64,000 bases of DNA from Artocarpus heterophyllus (GCA_025403435.1 CM046327.1:9974218-10038217); one strand, 5' to 3'; shown: positions 1 to 12,455, counted from the first letter of the stretch. The notes: generated by a model from the sequence alone, not told the origin. Program-made: numbers and translations.

Positions 1-3000
1 CAATCACCATGTACCGGAAAATATATGCCTTGGACATACCTGCTGAAATACCAAAAGAGCTATTTCAGCTAAAGAAGTTGATGGACTGGTGAGAATTAAA
101 CCCTTGAAATTCTATGAATTGTGTTTGCCAACTTGTTCTGATTTATATATATATATATAATGGAAATGATTGAATTATGATGCCGGAATCTTGCTCAGAA
201 TGTTCTCAGTGGCTATGTTCCTCCTGAAATTGGTCAGCTATCACACATGCAGTACCTGTAATTTTCTATTTCTATGCACTTCATTACTTAATAAAGTTAT
301 TTTGATACGAGTATTATTATCCAAATTATTATCTGTTTCTCTGTTTAAAGTATGCATGAATTTTTTCATTAATGTTGAATGATTGACTGGTTATGCATGA
401 ATTTTTTCATTAATGTTGAATGATTGACTGGTCAGGAGCCCGGGCATAAACAATCTGACAGGGCCAGTACCAAAAGAGCTTGGCAACTTGACCAGGTTGA
501 TTTCCCTGCGAGTACTCCATAAATCTTCAATGTGTCATATGCCCCTATTGTTTTTTATTTATGGAGACCAACTTTTCTTTACTTTATTTATGTTTTAAGA
601 TTAATGTCTATTGACTCATTTTAAGGTTGTTTTATGTAACGGAAGTTTTAGCTCAAACAGTTTTTGGACAATTGCCAAAAGAGCTTGGAAACTTGACCTC
701 ATTACAGCAGTTGTAAGTATAGCAAATTTGAAAAAGATACTTCATTTTCACTTTTTTCTTCATTGCGGCTGTTGATACACCTGATAATATCCCACACCAC
801 CTCTCATTTTTTGAAGGTACATTGATAGCAGTGGAGTAACAGGACCAATTCCACAAGAATTTGCAAACTTAAAAGCACTTCAAATCCTGTACTTAATTTG
901 ACCATTTTTTTCCTCCATCTTATAAGTTGTTTGATGTCTCTTTTTTACAAATATTCAAAGATATATTGATTGTATCATAACTTTCTGCTGTTTCAGTTGG
1001 GCATCTGACATTCTCTTCACTGGAAAACTCCGGGAATTCTTGGGGGATCTCACAGAACTTATAGACCTGTATTTATGAATTTCCCGTAACATCTTTATAG
1101 ATCACAAGTAGAGATTTCACTGTAGTTTTGATATTTTAAGGTTTATAATTTTGACTAGTACTGTTTGTCTGTCTATCACGGACGAATTGAAGGGATCATC
1201 GCTTGAAGGTCCAATTCCTACTAGTTTTAGTGCTCTAACCAAACTGAGACCCTGTAAGGCCTACTGTTAATGCTTAATTTTATTTTTTTTTAGCATTTTC
1301 CTATTCTTAGAAAGTATGACTCAACATGAACTTTTTATTTTTCTGTCAATTATGTTGTAGTTGGACTTACTTATGCTCTTATTACATCTATGTTATGTAG
1401 GAGAATTGGTGATCTAAACGAAGGAAGACTCTTCTCTTAAATTCTTGGAAAATCAAACAATTCTGTCCATACTGTAAGACTCCATGCACATCTAAACTTG
1501 TTAGAACAACAATTGGCTCTATATTAAAATTCCAATATTTCTTGGAACTTGACTGAATTTTTTCTCTTACAACTTGTTCTACAGAACTTTGAGAAACTGT
1601 TGACTGTCCGCGAAATTCCGGAACTAGTTGGCAGATTTTCTAAGTTGCAGCACCTCTAAGTTACCTTGATCCATAATGATTCATATTTCTTTACTTCTTT
1701 TCGTTTGGGAATCAGTGAGAACAAATGTTTTAAGTTTAAAAACTATGACATATGAGAGCTTTACACTGTAATAATTTTTATTTTTATTTTTTACTTTAAT
1801 TGCTAAGAGTTTTACACTATTTATAGTTTTTTTAATATTCCAAACACTTCAATAACACATGGGTTTCACTAACTAATTTGTTTTCTTCACTGCTTTAGGG
1901 ACATGAGCTTCAATAAGTTGACTGGTTCAATCCCAAACTCACACCAAAACCTAACTACGTTGCACTATCCGTGAGTAGATCATGCTCTTATTTTATTTAT
2001 CTTATTTCATTTTGTTTTGTTTTTTGGGCTGTTTACGTTTCTTTGCCATCCATCTCTTTGTTTGCGTTACAATTGCTTATACAGTTGGCTTCATCATGAT
2101 AATTATGATTTGCTTAAGAGATTAACTCCATTTTTTATTTGTCTAAGATATCTCGGAAACAACAATGTTAGTGGAGAGCTGCCTGATAATATCATTACAT
2201 CAAAGCTAATCGCATCCTAAGTGACACGTTGAACTTCAAGTTTCTCCCTGCTTTTTCTATTTTATTATTAATCTCAGTGCATGATATGTATATAAAATAT
2301 AAATATTTTCTGCTGCTCAAGATGAAGTTCATTGATTGTGACTATTGCAGTGGCAAGGGCATAAGGAAAAAAATTGGAGAAAATTTTTTATGAAATTGAG
2401 ACGTAGTTATATATTTTAATTAATGAAGGGATACAGTTGCAATTTTTCAACTGAATTTCAAAAACTATTAGGAGCGAAAATTAAATTTTTAAAGCAATAG
2501 GTGGCTCTACCATTGGAAGAGCGATAAATAAGGAGGAAAAATTAATTCTAATGTACTCTTTGAGAGTTCCTAGTTGTGTACATCTTTCATCATGACACTA
2601 ATTTGAATGTTGTCCTGAACAACAGAGATGTCTCTTTCAATAAAATATCTGGAAATGTTCCTTCAAATTCTGCAAAATCAGGATTTTCAATGTAAGTCTT
2701 CATTTTTTTTTACTGCTTCCCAACACATGATTTTAAATTGCATCAACATTTTTGCTTGAAATAACCACAATTTTTCTCTTCAGGAATGTCCTTGGGACAT
2801 CCACCAATTCAGACAATTCACAAGACAGGTAAAAAACTTGTTAACATTATCATGGTTTTCTCGTTAGGATATATCTCACACTTTCTTATCATTTCAACGG
2901 TCGCGGAGATAAGAAATCTTCTGAATTTCTGCTTTGCCTCCAAGGAGAGACCCAGTGTGATGATAACCAAATACCAAATAGCAATGGACGACATTGGAAC

Positions 3001-4104
3001 TTGGAAAGGGCTTTGGGAGGCCCTTATTCGATGTTTACATTCAGATACTCTTCAAAATATTAGGATCATTCTCACTTGACCCCCCAACTTTGAGAATCAT
3101 TCTCACTTTGTCTTGTAAGTTTTCAATTGGTCTAACTTAACCTCCTCCATAAGAAATTCTGTCAAAAAACTAGCGAAAAAAAGAGTACAGTTAAGTATGA
3201 CCACGTGGCATCTTTTTGTTTGTTTTAAACAAATTTTAAACAAAAATTGTCAACAAGAGACTAAACAAGACCAATTCAGAATTTAAAAGATAGAGTTCAA
3301 AAATTTTTAAAGTTTAATAAATAAAACAAGAATGATACTAAAGCTTTTAGAGCATTAGTGGGACTTATACAAGATGTTGTGTATTTGAAAAAAGAGTATT
3401 CATTATGAAGTACTTTTTTTCAAAATTGAAAGAAGCCAATTTTAAAATCAGTTGTCCTTCTTTGTAACTTTCCAAAATCACTCATAGCAAAAAGTTCCAA
3501 ATGGCTTATAGGGTGAGAAAGTCCTTGAAGACTTCAACATTAAGAAAGAAGCAAGTGAATCAAAGAGAGCCTTGGTGAAAACATTTGACGCAAACATGAC
3601 AAACACAGTAATGAAAATCTATTTCTTTTGGGTAGGGAAAGGCACTTGTTGCATCCCACCTCAAGGCACATACGGACCTCTAGTGTCCGCCATTTATGTC
3701 TATTAAGATCTTTTGTTTTTTACCTATCTAGTTATTTTCGTAAATAGTTTATTGATCAATTAATAGATAGTCTGAGAACATAATAACTATACGATTATAA
3801 TTCAAACCAATTTTACTATAGTATACTTTCTCTCGAAATTCAAATTTTGAACCAGTTTCGGTCAATCTTTGTTTTGTATGCGTGTATATATATATTTCTC
3901 ATTTTTGTTTTGTTGTATTGTAGCATCTGCAGTGGGATCATCATCCCAAGAAACAAGAAGCGGATGGGAAGATTGGTGGGAATAACACTTGGATGTGCGG
4001 CTGGTTTCGGCGTAATATTGTCAATGTTGTATCTACGGTGGACAAAGCGTGCGTCTTCTTCTGCTGATCATATGCCAGTACGAACCGACTTGCCGGAGAA
4101 ATGA
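1..4104 (+). pseudogene. LRR VIII-2 receptor-like kinase pseudogene, truncated (no kinase)
   Basis: Remnant of a plasma-membrane LRR-malectin receptor-like kinase of the LRR VIII-2 type (At1g56130/At1g53430 relatives). The 5' end lies outside the window. About a dozen 65-75-bp exons each encode one leucine-rich repeat, as is typical of this family. Examples are PPEIGQLSHMQYL near 212-258, GPVPKELGNLTRL near 460-500, GQLPKELGNLTSLQQL near 664-711, IDSSGVTGPIPQEFANLKAL near 818-880, DMSFNKLTGSIPN near 1901 and YLGNNNVSGELPDN near 2149. A piece of the malectin domain follows at about 3500-3705 (VLEDFNIKKEASESKRALVK, GKGTCCIPPQGTYGPLVSAI), then a membrane segment at about 3960-4050 (LVGITLGCAAGFGVILSMLYL). 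The reading frame stops at 4104 and no kinase domain follows. Most of the malectin domain is missing, several LRR exons have shifted frames or lost splice sites, and the exon ending near 507 is followed by GCGAGT rather than GTGAGT. The family assignment is firm; the exon list is approximate. Confidence 0.85.
351..432. repeat. 41-bp perfect tandem duplication
   Basis: Two identical head-to-tail 41-bp copies (351-391 and 392-432, starting TATGCATGAATTTTTTC) lie directly before the LRR exon that begins near 433. The duplication covers the intron end, so it duplicates or displaces the splice-acceptor neighbourhood of this pseudogene. Confidence 0.9.
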
Positions 4105-4436
4105 TAAGGACTTTTTTTGATTCTCTGAACTCTGTACTAGTAAAAATAAAAAAAGACACAACAAAAGCAAGGAATTTTAGAACGTGTTTGAGTTTAATTA
4201 GGACTGGCTTTCTTTCTCGTGGTGTGTTTAAGAGTGTTATGATTTGCAAGCTTAGTAAAAAGAACAGAGAACTTGTGTCCTTGAGATCAAGGTGGAAGCT
4301 ATAATTATATCCTTAGATTATGATCATTAAATAGTAAGAATGTTATAAGGAGCGTTATCCTCTCTCTTTCTCAGAAACGAAAGGCGGAATATTTTAACTC
4401 TTAAAGATGACTGAACGCAGGAAGAAAACCAAAAAC

Positions 4437-4508
4437 GATCACGGTGGGACTCGAACCCACAATCTCCCGCTCCGGAGGCGAGCGCCTTATCCATTAGGCC
4501 ACGCGATC
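4437..4508 (-). tRNA. tRNA-Arg(CCG)
   Basis: Reading the - strand gives a 72-nt cloverleaf. The acceptor stem is GATCGCG/CGTGATC, the D arm is GCCTAATGGATAAGGC, and the anticodon stem is CTCGC/GCGGG with loop CTCCGGA, so the anticodon is CCG and decodes CGG. The T arm is GTGGGTTCGAGTCCCAC. A and B box promoters are intact and there is no intron. A short T run (TTTTT on the - strand, 4430-4434) follows the 3' end and can act as the Pol III terminator. It appears to be a functional nuclear gene. Confidence 0.95.
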
Positions 4509-7500
4509 AGGTGCTCTGTCTTAGAGGCAAAATAATTAGATAATGATATTTTTGTTCAGGCAAACCAAAGTAAAATTTTGTTTCATACTTATTTTTTTAT
4601 AGTAAATTATATCATTGTTCCTGAACTAATTTTTTTGGGCATAATGCACTCAAAATTTTTTATTTTTGCTTAATACACTTTAAATTTTTTTCATTAGTGA
4701 ATTTGACTCGTTGATGTTCCAAAAAATAAGAAGATTTTATATTCTCTCTCTCTCTTTTTTTTTTTTTAAAGAACAAAATCCTATTCATACATTCTCATTC
4801 AAACACTGTTAATAATTTTTCCATTTCATATCATGGATTCAATGTTTAAGTGGTTATCGTACTTTTTCTTTTGTTTGTTATTTCTTCTTCGACCCCATGG
4901 AGAAGAAATTACAATACGTTTTACTTGGAAGTGAAATTGGATAAGATTATAGAGTCTAAATTCAATTGAAAAGAAGTAGAGAAGATTATGCTAAACTTGT
5001 TATGTGTTTGGCAAGCTGTCCGATTAGACACCAAGAGAAAGAAAAAAAGTTTTTGGTGCACCATCATATCGTACTAAATCGAATGTAATCATGACTTAAT
5101 GATTTGGCAAGGGAGAAAGCAACCAGAGCGAAGGGGTGCTTTAATACTAAGGCGGTAGCCCTTCCTGGTTTGGTAGGAGAATGGGTGACGAGCGCAACGA
5201 TGAGCTCCAACGGCGAGGTGGGGGTGGGGGATAGATTTCAGTTGTCAGGTTGGGGCAAAGGCCATGTGAGGAAGAAATATTATAATTCCAATCCAAAGAT
5301 TTTAATCTTATAAATATTCAATTGTCTATTATCTATCACCAATTTATCTGGTTAAAATTTATTACTAATCGTAACATTAATGTAAATAATTGTAGTCACT
5401 ACCCCATCTCATGTAATAAACACAACTATAACTTAACATAAGTCCTGGTTAGGGCGTCAAAACTTTATTTAAATTTTTAGCTGGCTAAACTTTAAATTTA
5501 GTAAATATTTAATTGTAATTAACGTAGATCCTGGATTGTGACTACCCCTACGAGTTGACCAAGTCATAGCAATTGTGATTCCATCGACAAGCAGACCAAT
5601 CACCGAGTGGGCATGGAATGGGTTGGACTATGTGAGCCATGGACGGCTATTTCGAGATTAGATTCAGGATTTACCCCTGAATTCCAAATTAAATAACGAT
5701 AAAGCTTGGTCAAAACATTCTATGATAAACAAAATGCTTTATTGCTTGTGTGGGAAATCAGGAAGCATTTGACTATTATTAAATTGTTACCTCCTGTTTG
5801 TCGATAGTTTTCACCACAAACTCAATTATAAACAGTGTAAAATTTTCACATACTACAATAAAAAAAATTTATAGTGTAAAACTTTTATATGCTACAATAA
5901 AAATGGTTCTCACTATGGGTTACCATCATCCTTTCAAGCACCAAATAAATTTTTATGTTAGAATTAATTCTAATATACTCTGACCTTTTAAATGGATACG
6001 TTAAAAATAGGATATATATATATATACTCTACGGCTATCACAAAAGTCTCAAGCCTCTGATTTCTAGATAAAGTCAAATAACAAAAATGTACTAGAATGT
6101 GTATTTTTTTTTTCTAAAAAAGTGTATTTTTTTAACTAGAAAAACGGCTATGTGTACTTTTTTTTTTTTTTTAAATGTGAAACGTGTAGACACAAGACAT
6201 AACACAAAGACATGCTGTTGGATTTAACAGTGGATCGAGTCGAACGAATTTTGATTGCTCTCATAGTCTTACGTGATTCCATCATCCAAGAAAACAAGTT
6301 CTTGCAAATGTAATAACAAAAATTTCAAATTTCGAGGTTGTTTCCTTGTTTGGTTTACCCATTTTTGAGACAGATTATATGAAAATAAGTTTGACTCTTA
6401 TCCCTTGCATCAACGATAAATAAATTTTACAGAGAAAATAAATTTTTAAAAAGGAAAAAGAAAAGCTCCACGTTTATTATTATTATTATTATTATTATAG
6501 TTTTAGACACATATTTTTAAGTGGATTTAAGACTAGTTTATGAATCATAAAAGTTGCCGTTGTTGTCCACTATACTATGAAGAATTATGTGGTGGTCTGT
6601 AAAATAAATGTCCTATAGATAGGCTAAAATTTGGAGGCTCCAATTAACTTTAAAAAATAATCTAACAAAATTTAACAAATAATTAACGTTAAAAACTAAG
6701 TGTTAGAGCAAGTTTTTTTTTTTTTTGGTATCTTACTATTAAATTTTCCTTCTTTTTTTTTCTTCCAAAGGATCCTGTAGAATTTTTCTTATCACATGTC
6801 CAAAACATAATTTTTTATGATTAGTCTGATAGAACTCGGAAAAATGCAATAATGATTATTCACCATTAACAAAAATATTACATCATTTTATAAATAAAAT
6901 TATTAATAAATCCAAACTTTTTTTGTAAACATTTAAGGTGTTAGGTAAGATGGTTAGAACTAATTTTACTTTATCATGTGAGAGTTTTACGCTGTAGTGA
7001 TTTTTTTTGTTACTATAGCATATAAAAGTTTTACATTATTTGTAACTAAAAAAGTGGTTTAAACTACTTTTACCAAATACCTTTTTAATTAATAAAGTTT
7101 TTCGCTTATTGATTCAAACCAAAAACAGTATATAATTCTCACCGTATCATATCATAGTATAAGTCTTGTTTTAAATGAATGTATCAAAACACCCATAAGA
7201 TTTATGTCCAAACGGCAAGCAATATCGCATATTTTTCTCTTCTGAAATGATTCACGCACTCATAATTTGGATGGTCGGTGGTTGGTGTCCCTCGGATGGC
7301 TTCCGATCACACATCTATAGTCAGATCAACACCACGTGTCTACAAAATTTGTCAAAAAAAAGTTTTTTGAGAGCAATAAAAATAGAAAAGTCTTTGAATC
7401 CCACCTAGTTGAGCATACCCTTTGTAAGAGGCTCGTCGGATAAACAACCACATTATGTAATGAAATTAAAATTTAATATAATATTTAAAATATTTTAAAA

Positions 7501-7919
7501 TATTTATAATAATATAATAATTATCTTAATAATATTATATTTTATACTGTATAATTATATTATAATTATTTTAAAACATATATAAAATATTTACAAATTA
7601 AAATTATATTTTAATTTAATACACGTAATCAAATTATTTATCCAGTTGACCAAAAGATTAGGGGTTGCGTTAAATGAAAAATAAAAAAAAAAAAAAAAAA
7701 AGGTCCAAATCACCTTAAGTGGTACGCGTGGTATTGCTTACTAAAACGAGCCACACACGCCCAGACCCACCCCACTGTCCCTTGGTTGCCAGCCAGCTTT
7801 CAAGTTTCCACATGTAGACTCTGATCAACGGCCATAGTCTCTCCACGTGTCCACCACTAAACATATTTAAAATCCTCACTGTTTGTCCCCTCAATTTTGC
7901 CTTTCGACTCCCAATCATC
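4509..7919. other. AT-rich intergenic DNA, no gene seen
   Basis: No coding sequence is recognisable. The stretch holds homopolymer runs, a TTA microsatellite near 6475-6500, and MITE-like sequence near 5790-5950 and 6935-7083. A short open frame at 5104-5313 has no familiar motif and starts at a non-ATG codon, so I do not call it a gene. Confidence 0.6.
6935..7083. mobile_element. Tourist-like MITE (probable)
   Basis: The ends form an imperfect terminal inverted repeat: GGTGTTAGGTAAGATGG at the left against GGTATTTGGTAAAAGTAG when the right end is reverse-complemented. The interior has the recurring family phrase GTGAGAGTTTTACGCTGTAG. About 150 bp with no coding capacity. Related copies lie at 19646-19800 and 59961-60140. 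End points are accurate to a few bases. Confidence 0.55.
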
Positions 7920-8401
7920 CCCTACTCTTTGAACTTACAGAGAGACAATCTATAACAACGCTGTCGGAGAGAGAGCAAAACAAGAAATAAATTAAAACAA
8001 AGCCCCAAAAAGAAAAACCGAGAAGAACTTGGAGCTTTTTACGGCTTTAATACGACACCGTACTATCCCTTCCTGTTCGGGCAAACTCAGCCAAGTTTCC
8101 GTATCTCATTGGTTAGGTCAACCATCGTTCCTCGCCGCAAGGGCAAGCGTCTGGATCCGGCGTCGTTTTTGCCCCATCGGTGCATATCCGCCGCGGATCT
8201 AGAAACCGCCGACAATACTTTTCGGTATGTACGGAAATTGTATTTTTTTCTCTTTCTATTTCTAGAAATGAAAAAAAAAACCTTATCTTTATCTAAATCT
8301 ATAAAAGGTTAGTTGAGCTGTTTTAATGGAGTAGTGAATCGAGCAGCTTCTTCTCAGTTTCGGAACTTTGGATCGAGGTTTGAGCAAATCGGAGGGGAGA
8401 G
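7920..8401 (+). promoter_or_regulatory. 5' leader and proximal promoter of the clathrin assembly gene
   Basis: The region before the ATG at 8402 becomes GC-richer from about 8040, as a transcribed leader often does. A G-box core CACGTG lies upstream at 7844-7849. A GTATGT donor-like site at 8224 and CAG acceptor-like sites near 8345-8358 would allow a short 5'UTR intron. The start site is not defined by an obvious TATA box. Limits are inferred. Confidence 0.4.
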
Positions 8402-10372
8402 ATGGCGCCGACGACGATTCGGAAGGCAATCGGGGCGGTGAAGGACCAGACGAGCATCGGGATCGCCAAGGTGGCGAGCAACATGGCTCCGGAGCTGGAG
8501 GTGGCGATCGTGAAGGCGACGAGCCACGACGACGACCCGGCGAGCGAGAAGTACATCCGGGAGATCCTCAACCTAACGTCCTACTCCCGCGGCTACGTCC
8601 ACGCCTGCGTGGCGGCGGTGTCGAAGCGGCTGGGGAAGACGCGGGACTGGATCGTGGCCCTGAAGGCGCTGATGCTGATCCACCGCCTCCTTAACGACGG
8701 CGACCCCTTGTTCCAGGAGGAGATCCTCTACGCCACCAGGAGGGGCACCAGGCTCCTCAATTTGTCGGATTTCAGGGACGAGGCTCACTCCAGTTCTTGG
8801 GATCACTCCGCTTTCGTCAGGACTTACGCTATGTATTTGGATCAGCGCCTTGAATTGACGCTGTTCGAGAGGAAGAGCAGCGGCGGCGGAGGAGGAGACG
8901 ATAGGTTTGGTGGGAGGGACAGGGATGGGAGTGCGAATTTTAGGTCTCCACCGCCGAGGCCGTACGAGTACGATTTCGGAGACTCGAGGGCCGGAGAGTA
9001 CGGATCGTATGGAGGAGGGATGAGGCGATCGAGGTCGTACGGGGACATGAGCGAGCCGGTGGGGCTTGGGGAAGGGAGAGAGGAGAACAAGAGGGCTGTC
9101 ACGCCGCTGAGGGAGATGAAGCCGGAGAAGATTTTCGCCAAGATGGGTCATATGCAGAGGCTTTTTGACCGATTCTTGGCGTGTCGGCCAACGGGGCTGG
9201 CCAAGAACAATAGGATGATTTTGATAGCGTTGTATCCTGTTGTTAGGGAGAGCTTTAAGCTTTACGCTGATATTTGTGAGGTTTTGGCGGTTTTGTTGGA
9301 CAAATTCTTTGACATGGAGTACCCAGATTGTGTTAAGACGTTTGACGCTTATGCTAGTGCGGCGAAGCAGATAGATGAGCTGGTTGGGTTTTATAATTGG
9401 TGTAAGGACACAGGAGTCGCGAGGTCGTCGGAGTACCCGGAGGTGCAGAGGATTACAGGGAAGCTCTTGGAGACGTTAGAGGAATTTGTCAGGGATAGAT
9501 CCAAGAGACCGAAGAGCCCTGAAAAGAGGGAGGAGCTTCCGGCGCCAGTGCAAGAGGAGGAGCCGGTACCTGATATGAACGAGATAAAGGCGCTGCCTCC
9601 ACCGGAGAATTATACTCCGCCACCCCCTCCTGAGCCGGAGCCCAAGCCCCAACCACAACCACAGGGGACCCAAGATTTGGTCGATTTGAGGGAGGATTCA
9701 GTGACAGCAGATGATCAGGGCAACAGGCTGGCACTGGCATTGTTTGCTGGTCCCGGTGGTTCCAACAATGCTAATGGGTCGTGGGAGGCATTCCCATCGA
9801 ACGGATCGGACCCGCAAGTGACCTCCGCCTGGCAGACCCCGGCCGCTGAGCCTGGCAAGGCGGATTGGGAACTCGCATTGGTGGAGACAGCGAGCAATTT
9901 GGCAAAACAGAAGGCGAATATGGGTGGCGGGCTTGACCCCTTGTTGTTGAATGGCATGTACGATCAGGGAATGGTGAGGCAGTATGCTAGCACCGCCCAA
10001 TTGAGCGGAGGAAGCGCCAGCAGCGTGGCACTTCCAGGGCCGGGAAAGAGTGCAACTCCGGTGTTGGCTCTCCCGGCGCCAGATGGGACGGTGCAGGCCG
10101 TAAATCAGGATCCTTTCGCTGCCTCGTTGATCATTCCACCGCCTTCTTACGTGCAAATGGCGGATATGGAGAAGAAGCAGAATATGCTGGTTCAAGAACA
10201 GATGGTGTGGCAACAATACGCAAAGGATGGAATGCAGGGCCAAACCAGCTTGGCCAAGATTAGCGGCACCGGATACAATGGCGTGGCTGCTGGCCCTTAT
10301 CCCATGATGCCTTATGGAATGCTTCCTGTCAACGGAATGGGGCCACCGGCCGGGTATTACTACGCTCCTTAA
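8402..10372 (+). CDS. AP180/CALM-type clathrin assembly protein (ANTH domain)
   Basis: Encodes a 656-residue intronless endocytic adaptor that binds phosphoinositide-rich membranes and recruits clathrin at the plasma membrane or trans-Golgi. The N-terminus (MAPTTIRKAIGAVKDQTSIG) and residues 31-160 match the plant PICALM4/ECA4 (At2g25430) type as I recall it. ENTH-like helices occupy about residues 25-158, including VKATSHDDDPASEKY, the lipid-contacting end. A Gly/Ser/Arg-rich insert spans 159-235. The second half of the ANTH helical bundle follows (about 238-366, EKIFAKMGHMQRLFDRFLAC). The tail is disordered and Pro-rich, with a DPF adaptor or clathrin-box-type motif at about 570-572 and a Tyr/Pro-rich end (PPAGYYYAP). 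Length and single-exon structure agree with that family. The ATG at 8402 begins exactly where family homology begins. GC content is much higher than in the flanks. It looks intact. Confidence 0.93.
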   Translation: MAPTTIRKAIGAVKDQTSIGIAKVASNMAPELEVAIVKATSHDDDPASEKYIREILNLTSYSRGYVHACVAAVSKRLGKTRDWIVALKALMLIHRLLNDGDPLFQEEILYATRRGTRLLNLSDFRDEAHSSSWDHSAFVRTYAMYLDQRLELTLFERKSSGGGGGDDRFGGRDRDGSANFRSPPPRPYEYDFGDSRAGEYGSYGGGMRRSRSYGDMSEPVGLGEGREENKRAVTPLREMKPEKIFAKMGHMQRLFDRFLACRPTGLAKNNRMILIALYPVVRESFKLYADICEVLAVLLDKFFDMEYPDCVKTFDAYASAAKQIDELVGFYNWCKDTGVARSSEYPEVQRITGKLLETLEEFVRDRSKRPKSPEKREELPAPVQEEEPVPDMNEIKALPPPENYTPPPPPEPEPKPQPQPQGTQDLVDLREDSVTADDQGNRLALALFAGPGGSNNANGSWEAFPSNGSDPQVTSAWQTPAAEPGKADWELALVETASNLAKQKANMGGGLDPLLLNGMYDQGMVRQYASTAQLSGGSASSVALPGPGKSATPVLALPAPDGTVQAVNQDPFAASLIIPPPSYVQMADMEKKQNMLVQEQMVWQQYAKDGMQGQTSLAKISGTGYNGVAAGPYPMMPYGMLPVNGMGPPAGYYYAP

Positions 10373-12130
10373 TGATTTTTGTATTAAATTTTTATAGATG
10401 TCTGTTATTTTATTTTCCTCTCTTTTTTGCCCAATTCTGTATGGTTTTTTTTTTTTTAGTGTTTTTTCTCTTGTTTAAATGGTACGGACGTGTTCCCACT
10501 AAGCATATTTGTGGATGGAAATGGTGGGAAGGAACTGAGACGAAGAGACTGGGGGGAGGACTTTTGATGTTTGGAGATATACGTAATTGAAGTCTGCTGT
10601 CTCTCTGTCATGTAATATTAGAATGTTTTCCCAATTCTTTTCCCCTTTATTTTCTTACGATTCTTGTTTGGAAGACATCGAATTAACCATTTAAATTTGA
10701 CCGCAACTGATTTCTGCTTGGTGTAATTGATATGCATGCTTTGCTTATCAACACCTGTTTTGCTGTTTTAGCGGACTTTGGAGCCTTGGGTGGGTAAGAA
10801 TGTCAACGAGGGTCATTGGGGCAAATTAATAGCAGCAGAAGTCCCTTTCAGAGACTTATGCTTTTGATTCTAACCTTTGGAGTGACTTGGATTTTTCATG
10901 CTAGAGTAAACAGAAAAAGACGAGGAATGGGTGGCCCAAAATTTTTTCCATTAAAACCTTTTACTTGTTCATTTCTGCAGTGATAACGTCATACACGTGG
11001 CCCACCATTTTACCATTGGGTTAATTATTTTTATCTAATAAAAAATCTATCAACGATAGAACTGTGACTTTTTATTTTTGGAAAATTCTTTACTATTGGG
11101 TCGGTTCTTCTGGTAATTATATAACAATTATGTATGATATTGTATTTTATAATTATATGTAATGCTTGTAATATTTGTTTGTGATAATTACTAACCTGAC
11201 AATGACGTGAAAGAGATAATCAAAACTAGTCTTATTTATAAGAATAGAATATAGAAATTAATCCTTTGTCGTTTAGATCATCACGTAGGATTTCACAACT
11301 CTTCCAAGACCCCACTTGGTTGAAACCAATTTTGGACAAAATTGATTTGACCAGTTCTTCAAAAATAATAGTCGAAACCCAGCGGGGGAATAAAACAACA
11401 GAAAAGACTTTTTTTTTTTTTTTTTTTTTAAAATAGAAGTAGAAACCAGTAGTGATGACAATAGGTTGTAAATACTCCATGGAAGCTTGGTCGCTACTAT
11501 GAAAACGACTTCGTGCTAAACATTTTAATTCTTGTTTTTTAATATAGGTTTTATTATTATCATTGTTTTTCGTCTTGATGGAAGTGTTCGGATTGAAAAA
11601 GTTTGAACTGAAGTTACTTCCAACCGAATGACCTGAAAAAAAATTGTCAGCCAACTTAAAAGAAACACTGTTTACCCGGGACACTCCGTCATATTCGCTC
11701 GCTAAATTTAATGTTGATGAGGTGTGTTTCTGGCCATGTTAATATAGGATTATGGACCACTGTAACGGGATAAGATTAAGATCCACTGTTCTTTGAAAGA
11801 TTCATTGTTCAGGTATGAGAGATCCATAGAAAATTTCAAATCAATACTGTTGGGTCGGTTGAAAGAACGTTAGAACCAACAGTTTGATTTAAAAACTGTA
11901 GCTTTTTACTGTAATATATGAGAGCTTTATACAATTTACAGTTCTAATGGACAATTAGAACTGTTCTTTCAAACGGCTCATACAGCATAGATGTAGAGCA
12001 TTAGTTCCGAGTACTATTATTAGAGAGATTGTAATATGTTTCTCTAATATGCTTGAGATCAAAGATCAAACTGAATTGGAAAAGAAAACACAATTTTATA
12101 GTGTTTGGAACAGCTCCTAGCACCTTAGCA
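10373..12130. other. 3' flank of the clathrin assembly gene; intergenic
   Basis: T-rich 3'UTR-like sequence runs from 10373 to about 10630. After that I see no gene. A MITE-like stretch at about 11845-11990 has inverted ends (GGTCGGTTGAAAGAACGTTAG and its near complement CTGTTCTTTCAAACGGC) and the phrase ATATGAGAGCTTTATAC. A - strand open frame at 11232-11684 is interrupted by a 25-bp T run and shows no motif. Confidence 0.5.
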
Positions 12131-12137
12131 GTCATAT

Positions 12138-12455
12138 TTGAGCACCTCGGTGCCCTTCGGAGGCAATAGCGCTGGCACTACAACACCCAATCAGGGAGGG
12201 ATTGGCGCCGCAGCTCCATACAAGTTTTGGGCCATAAATTATGGCAGAACCAGGAGCACTGCGGCATTGAGCCAAATTGATACGTGGTCAAAATATATGT
12301 TCTTTGAAATGCTTCAAACTGGTGTATTTATTGATTGTGTATTTTCATACAAACTTAAAAAACTATTAACAACAGGCATATCTGTTGTAATAGTTGTATT
12401 GTTTTATGAATATATATATTTACAAATGATGACGTATAAAAGTTGTGTGAATTAA
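12138..12455 (+). other. Short open frame, unrecognised, possibly a gene scrap
   Basis: An island of about 150 bp (12140-12290) is distinctly GC-richer than its surroundings and reads STSVPFGGNSAGTTTPNQGG and AAAPYKFWAINYGRTRST in one frame, beginning at TTG rather than ATG. After about 12300 the frame runs into AT-rich sequence of no coding character. I do not recognise it. It could be an exon fragment or captured gene piece; chance is possible. Confidence 0.2.

Noticed and set aside
8573..9151. Long - strand open frames of 192 and 99 codons within the clathrin assembly gene
   Set aside because: They are antisense shadows of a GC-rich coding sequence, with Pro/Arg-rich composition and no motifs; the + strand frame is clearly the real gene.
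9698..10243. - strand open frame of 181 codons
   Set aside because: Also antisense to the clathrin assembly CDS and without recognisable domains.
11232..11684. - strand open frame of 150 codons
   Set aside because: It reads through a 25-bp T run that gives a poly-Lys stretch, and neither half shows protein family features.
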